Part shown: positions 1 to 4,922 of the stretch, piece after piece
Layout: each line of letters begins with the position of its first letter
Numbering within the stretch: the stretch's first letter is position 1
Assembly: GCA_004377275.1 (NCBI GenBank)
Contig: SOIC01000061.1
Location: 1-5,602, forward strand
DNA length: 5,602 bases
Origin: Dehalococcoidia bacterium
GTDB taxonomy: Bacteria; Chloroflexota; Dehalococcoidia; E44-bin15
Direction: 5' to 3'
Notes under the pieces: generated by a model
The model's input: the letters and a program-made list of their open reading frames with translations, nothing else
What the model was told of the DNA's origin: nothing
Database searches by the model: none
Translations under genes and position numbers: made by a program

Positions 1-1
1 G

Positions 2-769
2 CGAAAGGCGCTGATCGCCTATCTAACTGTGGGCTTTCCCAGCGTGGCGACGACGCTGGAGGTGGCGCCCGCCCTGGTGGCGGCTGGGTGCGACATGATC
101 GAGCTGGGCATCCCCTTCTCCGACCCGTTGGCCGATGGCGCCACCATTCAACGGGCAAGCCATCGGGCGCTTCAGCAGGGGGTCACGCCACGGCTATGCC
201 TCGAGGTTGCCTCCGAACTGCGGCAACGGCTCGATGCCCCGCTAATTTTTATGAGCTACTATAACCCGCTACTCCATTATGGATTGGAGGCTTTTTGCGC
301 TGCCTCTGCAGAGGCGGGGATCGACGGGCTGATTGTCCCCGACCTGCCCCCTGAAGAAGGGGCAGGGCTTGAGGGGCTCACCGCGAGACGGCGACTGGAC
401 CTCATCTACCTGCTTGCCCCCACCACCACCGAGGAGCGCCTTCGCCTGGTAGCCGATAGAGCGCGCGGGTTCATCTATGTGGTATCGCTTAAGGGGGTTA
501 CCGGTGCCCGGGAGACGCTGCCCCCTGACCTGGAGGGCTTCATCGCCAGGGTGAGGGGCGTAACCTCAAAGCCGCTATGCGTCGGCTTCGGCATCGCCAC
601 CCCGGAGCAGGCCCGACGCGTGGCCTCGCTCAGCGATGGGGTGATCCTGGGCAGCCGAATCCTGGATATTGTGGAGAGCAGCGATCAGCCCGCCACCGCA
701 GCAGGAGCTTTTATCCGCCAGATCAGGAAGGCTATATCCCCTAATGATCTCGTTCAGATAGATGGGTAA
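2..769 (+). CDS. trpA: Tryptophan synthase alpha subunit (5'-truncated by window edge)
   Basis: TrpA cleaves indole-3-glycerol phosphate to indole and glyceraldehyde 3-phosphate and channels the indole to TrpB in the cytoplasmic alpha2-beta2 complex. The reading frame is open from base 2 and starts mid-protein at RKALIAYLTVGFP, a typical TrpA N-terminal strand, so the true start lies left of the window; 255 residues are visible. The stretch ELGIPFSDPLADG (visible residues 34-46) carries both catalytic acids, Glu34 and Asp45, which match Glu49 and Asp60 of the enterobacterial enzyme. This implies about 15 missing residues and a normal length of about 270. The mobile-loop segment KGVTGARE and the phosphate-binding segments GFGIATPEQ and ILGSR are present, so the enzyme looks functional. 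TrpA is usually the last gene of a trp operon, and the 527-bp gap after its TAA fits that. The internal GTG at base 29 lies inside the first strand and is not the start. Confidence 0.97.
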   Translation, partial: RKALIAYLTVGFPSVATTLEVAPALVAAGCDMIELGIPFSDPLADGATIQRASHRALQQGVTPRLCLEVASELRQRLDAPLIFMSYYNPLLHYGLEAFCAASAEAGIDGLIVPDLPPEEGAGLEGLTARRRLDLIYLLAPTTTEERLRLVADRARGFIYVVSLKGVTGARETLPPDLEGFIARVRGVTSKPLCVGFGIATPEQARRVASLSDGVILGSRILDIVESSDQPATAAGAFIRQIRKAISPNDLVQIDG

Positions 770-1196
770 CACCCGATAGCTGGTAGTGTCTGAAAGCTCA
801 CAGAAGGCGGGTAACGTTCACCTCTCTGACGTTCTCATCATAAGCCTTATTGTCATTGCGAGCGAAGCGAAGCAATCTCGTGCACCTTTGGGATTGCTTC
901 GTCGCTCACACTCCTCGCAATGACAGCGGAACCGAAGAACATCACTCAGAATCACATAGAGGTGGTGTATCATTAAGAGCCTAGATGATACCAAGTTAAG
1001 TTGTCAAAATTGCGCTTTTAGTCCTTTGCAGATATAAGATCCGAAACCTTAATTTCTGATCAAAGTGTCACATCCTTGAGCCTGACAACCTGTTTCCTCA
1101 CCCCATTGCCTTGAGGAATCTCCAAACTTATACCTTCATTGATTTGGGCACATACCGCCATTAGCTGCACCACAACCAGGGCAACAAGAGCGCCAG
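770..1196. other. Non-coding gap between trpA and the GRE promoter
   Basis: No convincing gene lies here: every frame is broken by frequent stops and no start has a good ribosome-binding site. The first 80 bases after trpA contain only a weak stem (AACGT/ACGTT near bases 812-836) without a T-run, so no classical terminator for the trp operon is visible. The interspersed palindrome at 851-925 could form a strong RNA hairpin and may take that role. Bases 926-1060 show nothing recognisable. The minus strand of 1060-1200 has a short protein-like fragment, treated under findings. Base composition shifts from GC-rich in trpA to AT-rich close to the promoter. Confidence 0.7.
851..925. repeat. Interspersed palindromic repeat (REP/MITE-like)
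   Basis: The ends are a perfect 12-bp inverted repeat, TGTCATTGCGAG at 851-862 and CTCGCAATGACA at 914-925. Further in, CGAAGCAATC (868-877) pairs perfectly with GATTGCTTCG (892-901) around a 14-base loop. The tandem AGCGA/GCGA unit on the left and TCGCT plus CACACTC on the right are unequal, giving a bulge. From general knowledge, palindromes with almost these words (TGTCATTGCGAG, GAAGCAATC) are scattered in many copies through intergenic regions of diverse bacterial genomes. No target-site duplication is evident. It carries no ORF, so it would be non-autonomous. Its RNA could stop or stabilise trp operon transcripts. Confidence 0.85.
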
Positions 1197-1197
1197 T

Positions 1198-1226
1198 TTG
1201 ACAAGAATACTAACTTGTGTTAATAT
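1198..1226 (+). promoter_or_regulatory. Sigma70-type promoter for the GRE operon
   Basis: A perfect -35 box TTGACA (1198-1203) is followed by exactly 17 bp and the -10 box TAATAT (1221-1226, 4 of 6 to consensus). A TG at 1218-1219, one base before the -10, makes it an extended -10 promoter. Transcription would start near base 1233, about 64 bases before the GRE start codon, in an AT-rich stretch. This gives the GRE-activase pair its own transcription unit, independent of trpA. Confidence 0.75.
1201..1218. promoter_or_regulatory. Possible operator: inverted repeat in promoter spacer
   Basis: ACAAG (1201-1205) and CTTGT (1214-1218) form a 5-bp inverted repeat separated by 8 bases, giving an 18-bp dyad. 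It overlaps the last three bases of the -35 box and fills the spacer up to the extended -10 TG. A protein bound here would block RNA polymerase, so a repressor site is the simplest reading. Arms of only 5 bp can arise by chance, and no regulator gene is in the window. Confidence 0.35.
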
Positions 1227-1256
1227 TTTTAATTTTTATTGGAGAGGTGGGAGAGC

Positions 1257-1304
1257 ATGGAGTATGCGCACCACCACAAGAGGCAGGAGGTAAGCAATGA
1301 CTAA
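1257..1304 (+). CDS. Possible short His-rich leader peptide (15 codons)
   Basis: An ATG at 1257 opens a 15-residue frame, MEYAHHHKRQEVSND, that ends at TAA 1302-1304 and overlaps the GRE start codon (1297) by 8 bases in another frame. AGAGGTG (1243-1249), with 7 bases to the ATG, is a good Shine-Dalgarno match. It lies about 24 bases after the predicted transcription start. The arrangement would let ribosomes ending the leader restart on the GRE gene, whose own ribosome-binding site lies inside the leader. Three consecutive His codons invite an attenuation idea, but no competing hairpin is obvious. It could also be a chance ORF. Confidence 0.35.
   Translation: MEYAHHHKRQEVSND
1285..1290 (+). 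promoter_or_regulatory. Ribosome-binding site of the GRE gene
   Basis: A perfect AGGAGG core lies 6 bases before the ATG at 1297. It fixes the GRE start and suggests high translation, as expected for an abundant catabolic enzyme. Confidence 0.9.
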
Positions 1305-3828
1305 GGCAATTCCGAAGCTAGGCAGCATATCCTATGAGGAGAGGGTTGACAAGAGGGTACCTTATGAGTGGGGGTTTGGCTCCACCCCTCGTACGGCCAA
1401 GCTAAGGGCTGATTTGAAATGGAAGGCGGCCGTGGTGAAGGATTTCATCAATGTCGCCATTGGCTTGGCGCAGTGCACCTTTCGCCATGGGGAGCATATC
1501 AAGGTTGACCTGGACAGGGCAAGGCTCGTAACAGAATCTTATAGAAAAACCGATGGCCAACCATGGGTAACCCGCACGGCAAAAGCTTTTGTCAATGTCT
1601 GTGATCACTTGCCCATCTATATTAGGCCGGGTGAGCTGATTGTAGGGGACCCCAACAGCGCCCCCGATGAATTGCGATGGTATCCTGAGATTACTGCAAA
1701 TTATATGCCCGAAGCCGTCACGAATGGCGGCTTCTCGCAGATGGTAACCAATGAGGAAAGAGAGGAAATCATCGCAGACATCTGCGCGTTCTGGAGCGGT
1801 AAGTGCGTATCCGATCGCATAAAAGCTGTTCTGCCCAACGATTTAGTCCCTGATGTCCTCCACGGACTCGCCACCCCAATCGAAGCAAAGCTCTGGGAAA
1901 TGGGAATAGCCAATCCGTGCTACGACTATGCCAGTCTTCTCAGTGAGGGCCTCAATGCACGCATTGAACGGGCTGAGCGCAAGCTGAAGGACTTGAACAG
2001 CAGAGTCCTGGAGATACATCCCGCTGAGTACGTAGAGAAGAGAAACAACTGGGAAGCTATGGCCATGTGCGGGAGAGCTATAATCCGCTTCAGCCAACGC
2101 TATGCTGAACTCGCCAGGGAACTGGCAAAGGCTGAACCGGACGAAACGCGCCGGCAGGAGCTGCAAGAGATAGCTGCCATCCTAGAGCGGGTGCCTGCCA
2201 ATCCAGCCCGAACATTCCACGAAGCCCTCCAGTTCTTCTGGATCATTGAAGTGGCTGCGAAGTTCCTAGCTGTATACGGCCATGGCGGTGGCTACAGAAT
2301 CGACCAGGTATTCTGGCCTTACTATGCAGCCGATATGAGGGCAGGGCGGCTCACGCGTGACAAGGCGTTGGAGCTCCTCGAGTGCCTTTTTCTCAAGGTT
2401 CAAGAGGTAGGCATTGCTTTGGAGTGGCCAGTGACCTTCACCGGTAAGGCTGGCGGTGAAATATTCTATACGCTCAACATTTGTGGAAGTACAACGGATG
2501 GTAGGGATGCATCGAACGATCTGAGTTGCCTGATTCTGGAAGCTATGAGCAACCTCCACATCAATCAACCGGCCGTCGCCATCCTTTATCACCGGGACAT
2601 CTCAGCGGACGTTGTTGAGCGGGCAATAGATCTCATGCGCGTTGGTACCGGTCATCCTTCCTGGTTCAACCAAGACCTGCTCGAGAAATGGGCACTTCTG
2701 CGAGGCTATTCTCCCGAGGATGCGAAAAGGACAGAGGTGGGAGGCTGTGTCACCATTCACGTCACAGGTAAATATATGATTTCAACAGGAGCGGCAGGAG
2801 CCGGGGGTATGATCGTGCCCAAGGTATTGGAGGAAGCCTTGCACGAGGGCGGCCCGCAAGGTACGGAAGGCAGACCTGACAAGCCTCGGACAAAAGATCC
2901 CCGACATATGCAGTCCGCCGACGAGCTGCTGGATGCCATGTTGGAGCGTGTTTTGTTCTATGCCAAACAAATGAAGATTTCGTGGGATCTGGCTCAGGAT
3001 GTCCTCATGATGACCTATCCGGATCCATGCAATTCCCTGCTCCAGGATGAGCCGCTGGAAAGAGGGGTCGATCGCAAGAAACTACACAAGGAATATGATA
3101 CCTATCCGGCGGTATATAGTTTAGGAATGATAACCACCGTCGACTCGCTGATAGCGATCCAGAAGCTCGTGTTTGATGACAAGAAGTATACCATGGAGCA
3201 GTTGATCACCGCCCTGAAAGCGGGCTGGAATGGACATGAAGCGATGCGCCAGGACTTCCTCAATGCCCCGAAGTATGGCAACGATGATGACTATGCAGAC
3301 GCGTGGGCCGTGAAGGTCGCCACCCGCTTTGAAGAAACGATCAGCCGGGTCAAGGATGCATGGGGATGCAGGTTTATCAGTGACGGGGGCACGGCTGCGG
3401 GCTACCAGACGGTTGGTCTTACCTGCGGGGCTACCCCGGATGGGAGGCACGCCATGAGCCATCTCAGCGATGGTAGCCGTTCCCCCATGGCCGGTGCGGA
3501 TAAAAAGGGCCCTACGGCGGTGATGAATTCCGCGGCCAAGATACCCTTCATGCATACCGAGCTTTTTAACCAGCGGTTTATGCCGCTCTTTCTCGAAGGG
3601 GAAAACAAGAAGCTGTTTGCCGCATACCTGCGGGAGTGGTATGAGAAAGGTACTATTCCGCACATCCAGTTCAATATCGTGGACAGTGCGGTTCTGAGTG
3701 ATGCTCAGGAGCACCCGGAGAATTACACCGACCTGCAGGTAAGGGTGGCCGGGTACAGTGCCTTCTGGATCGACTTGCCAAAAGGAACCCAGGACAGTAT
3801 TCTCGCCAGAACGGAACATGGCTTGTAA
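1297..3828 (+). CDS. Glycyl radical enzyme, PFL-like superfamily, substrate unknown
   Basis: This 843-aa protein has the length of choline lyase CutC and the benzylsuccinate synthase and arylacetate decarboxylase large subunits. The N-terminal PFL-type barrel fills most of the chain. The C-terminal glycyl radical domain ends with RVAGYSAFWIDLP, placing the radical on Gly819, 24 residues before the end. The thiyl-radical Cys is Cys484 in VGGCVTIHVTGKY. Dehydratases, C-N and C-S lyases and hydroxyphenylacetate decarboxylase have Gly-Cys-Val-Glu here, the Glu acting as acid-base. This protein has Thr486, so those chemistries are not supported. It lacks the Cys-Cys pair of true pyruvate formate-lyase. 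The family segment GATPDGR is present near residue 712. The C-terminal region (IQFNIVDSAVLSDAQEHPEN, then RVAGYSA) resembles, from memory, arylacetate decarboxylases and fumarate-adding synthases. It is cytosolic and oxygen-sensitive, with no signal or microcompartment-targeting extension. The activase follows directly. The GRE assignment is certain; the reaction is not. Confidence 0.95.
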   Translation: MTKAIPKLGSISYEERVDKRVPYEWGFGSTPRTAKLRADLKWKAAVVKDFINVAIGLAQCTFRHGEHIKVDLDRARLVTESYRKTDGQPWVTRTAKAFVNVCDHLPIYIRPGELIVGDPNSAPDELRWYPEITANYMPEAVTNGGFSQMVTNEEREEIIADICAFWSGKCVSDRIKAVLPNDLVPDVLHGLATPIEAKLWEMGIANPCYDYASLLSEGLNARIERAERKLKDLNSRVLEIHPAEYVEKRNNWEAMAMCGRAIIRFSQRYAELARELAKAEPDETRRQELQEIAAILERVPANPARTFHEALQFFWIIEVAAKFLAVYGHGGGYRIDQVFWPYYAADMRAGRLTRDKALELLECLFLKVQEVGIALEWPVTFTGKAGGEIFYTLNICGSTTDGRDASNDLSCLILEAMSNLHINQPAVAILYHRDISADVVERAIDLMRVGTGHPSWFNQDLLEKWALLRGYSPEDAKRTEVGGCVTIHVTGKYMISTGAAGAGGMIVPKVLEEALHEGGPQGTEGRPDKPRTKDPRHMQSADELLDAMLERVLFYAKQMKISWDLAQDVLMMTYPDPCNSLLQDEPLERGVDRKKLHKEYDTYPAVYSLGMITTVDSLIAIQKLVFDDKKYTMEQLITALKAGWNGHEAMRQDFLNAPKYGNDDDYADAWAVKVATRFEETISRVKDAWGCRFISDGGTAAGYQTVGLTCGATPDGRHAMSHLSDGSRSPMAGADKKGPTAVMNSAAKIPFMHTELFNQRFMPLFLEGENKKLFAAYLREWYEKGTIPHIQFNIVDSAVLSDAQEHPENYTDLQVRVAGYSAFWIDLPKGTQDSILARTEHGL

Positions 3829-3839
3829 TCCAGAATTAT

Positions 3840-3856
3840 GCACGGTGAAGCCGTGC
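3840..3856 (+). other. Small hairpin in the GRE-activase junction
   Basis: GCACGG (3840-3845) and CCGTGC (3851-3856) form a perfect 6-bp, GC-rich stem with a 5-base loop, TGAAG. It lies just after the GRE stop and 6 bases before the preferred activase ATG. No T-run follows, so it is not a terminator. It could protect the upstream message or lower activase translation, which would suit an activase needed only in catalytic amounts. If translation starts at 3818 instead, this is merely coding sequence. Confidence 0.4.
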
Positions 3857-3862
3857 GGGCTC

Positions 3863-4792
3863 ATGTATAAGGATATCACCTCGGATAAGGGCCTTATATT
3901 TAACGTGCAGCGGTTCGCTCTTCATGATGGGCCGGGGATAAGGACTACGGTTTTTCTGAAGGGATGTCCTTTGCACTGCCTCTGGTGCAGCAATCCGGAG
4001 TCGACAAGCCCATCCCCTGAGTTAATTACCAGAGATGCCAAGTGCATCCTGTGCGGAAGGTGCTTAGACGAATGTCCTCAGCAGGCGATCACAATTGTAG
4101 AAAACAAAAGGACGATCAATTGGGCAAGGTGTAACTCCTGTATGAAATGTGCCGATGTGTGTCCCTCTAGAGCAATAGAACGTGTGGGTGACTATATGAC
4201 CGTTGATGAAGTAATGAATACTGTGGTCAGGGACTCGAGCTATTATAGGCGTACGAACGGCGGTATGACGCTCTCTAGAGGTGAACCTCTGGTGCGGTGG
4301 CAATTCGCCATGGCCTTGCTCCGGGACGCAAAACGAATGGGCTTGCATACCGCCGTCGACACGACGGGTCACGCCGAGTGGGACGTATTTGCCGAGGTGC
4401 TGCGCTATAGCGATTTAGTACTCTATGATGTCAAACAAATAGATGCCAGAAGACACAAAGAAGCCACTGGTGTGTCGAATGATCGCATCCTCGATAACCT
4501 GGAAAAGACGCTTACCGATTCCAAGGTTGTAGTATGGATACGGATCCCAGTTATTCCTCGATTCAACGATTCTGAGGAGGCTATAGAGCTGATATGCGGA
4601 TTTGTTCGAACACTTCCCCGTCCTGTGGAGAAAGTATCCCTGCTCCCTTTTAACAAATTTGGGGGAGTTAAATATCCTGCTCTGGGAAAGGCGTATAATT
4701 GGGAGGATATACCACTGATCAACGAATACCAGATGGAGGCCTTCAGAAAACTGGTTGAATCCTACGGATTCAGAGCAGATATTGGTCGGTAA
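3863..4792 (+). CDS. Glycyl radical enzyme activating enzyme (radical SAM)
   Basis: The activase uses a reduced [4Fe-4S] cluster and S-adenosylmethionine to make a 5'-deoxyadenosyl radical that abstracts hydrogen from Gly819 of the neighbouring GRE. With the start at 3863 it has 309 residues, normal for the family. The N-terminus FALHDGPGIRTTVFLKGC leads into the cluster motif C-x3-C-x2-C (Cys35, Cys39, Cys42). Two ferredoxin motifs C-x2-C-x2-C-x3-C-P follow (Cys61-71 and Cys90-100), giving the larger activase type with two extra [4Fe-4S] clusters, unlike the short pyruvate formate-lyase activase. The SAM-binding motif reads GGMTLSRGEP: Arg139 (AGA at 4277-4279) replaces the first Gly of the usual Gly-Gly-Glu. 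Start choice: ATG 3863 leaves a 34-base gap and a family-like N-terminus but a poor ribosome-binding site. ATG 3818 overlaps the GRE by 11 bases and adds 15 unconserved Cys-rich residues (324 aa). The gene ends in tandem stops, TAA TAG. Confidence 0.95.
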   Translation: MYKDITSDKGLIFNVQRFALHDGPGIRTTVFLKGCPLHCLWCSNPESTSPSPELITRDAKCILCGRCLDECPQQAITIVENKRTINWARCNSCMKCADVCPSRAIERVGDYMTVDEVMNTVVRDSSYYRRTNGGMTLSRGEPLVRWQFAMALLRDAKRMGLHTAVDTTGHAEWDVFAEVLRYSDLVLYDVKQIDARRHKEATGVSNDRILDNLEKTLTDSKVVVWIRIPVIPRFNDSEEAIELICGFVRTLPRPVEKVSLLPFNKFGGVKYPALGKAYNWEDIPLINEYQMEAFRKLVESYGFRADIGR

Positions 4793-4803
4793 TAGGCAAA
4801 GCC

Positions 4804-4837
4804 ATAGACACCGCTCACCTAGCTATAGGTTGTCTAT
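4804..4837 (+). terminator. Bulged stem-loop after the activase, possible terminator
   Basis: ATAGACA (4804-4810) pairs with TGTCTAT (4831-4837), and directly inside it ACCTA (4817-4821) pairs with TAGGT (4826-4830) around the loop GCTA. The six bases CCGCTC bulge out on the left side. This 12-bp structure begins 11 bases after the activase stop, where an operon terminator is expected. The stem is AU-rich and what follows (TTGTATC) is only weakly T-rich, so it would be a poor intrinsic terminator. It could instead protect the 3' end of the message. Confidence 0.4.
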
Positions 4838-4850
4838 TGTATCGCCGTCG

Positions 4851-4880
4851 TCAATGTACTGGACGAGTACCCCTCATTGA
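4851..4880. promoter_or_regulatory. Interrupted inverted repeat overlapping the -35 box
   Basis: TCAAT-GTACT (4851-4860) is mirrored by AGTAC (4866-4870) and, after the spacer CCCTC, ATTGA (4876-4880). The loop is GGACG. The right end overlaps the -35 box of the downstream promoter, where an operator could act. The structure could equally be a chance stem or form in read-through RNA. Confidence 0.3.
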
Positions 4881-4905
4881 CCTTTATGGGCCACCTTGTT
4901 ATATT
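4877..4905 (+). promoter_or_regulatory. Sigma70-type promoter for the DUF1015 gene
   Basis: TTGACC (4877-4882, 5 of 6 to consensus), a 17-bp spacer and TATATT (4900-4905, 5 of 6) form a good promoter. A TG at 4897-4898 gives an extended -10. Transcription would start near 4912, so the leader before the GTG at 4923 would be only about 11 bases and would begin inside the ribosome-binding site. Either the real start is a few bases upstream or the mRNA is nearly leaderless. Confidence 0.6.
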
Positions 4906-4909
4906 ACTC

Positions 4910-4915
4910 GAGGAG
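4910..4915 (+). promoter_or_regulatory. Ribosome-binding site deciding the GTG start
   Basis: GAGGAG lies 7 bases before the GTG at 4923. There is no ATG between the in-frame stop TGA (4878-4880) and 4923, and the only other candidate, TTG 4896, has no such site. This fixes the start of the DUF1015 gene. Confidence 0.8.
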
Positions 4916-4922
4916 CGACGGC

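Noticed and set aside
575..772. Minus-strand ORF over the end of trpA
   Set aside because: It is a shadow of trpA, with no ribosome-binding site and no family features.
851..925. CRISPR repeat
   Set aside because: There is only one copy, and it is a long inverted repeat with no spaced direct repeats.
1060..1161. 33-codon minus-strand ORF as a real small gene
   Set aside because: It has no Shine-Dalgarno site and the Cys-rich similarity signal lies in another frame; at most it is a fragment.
1843..2592. Two 107-108 codon minus-strand ORFs inside the GRE gene
   Set aside because: Both are antisense to conserved GRE coding sequence and show no domain features.
2821..2910. Gly/Pro/charged-rich segment of the GRE as a foreign insertion
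   Set aside because: GREs of this superfamily commonly have a variable Gly- and Pro-rich loop here, and the flanking helices continue normally.
3121..3879. 252-codon open frame on the minus strand across the GRE 3' end
   Set aside because: It lies wholly antisense to a well-conserved GRE domain and the activase junction, has no recognisable motif, and its openness is explained by the codon use of the + strand gene.
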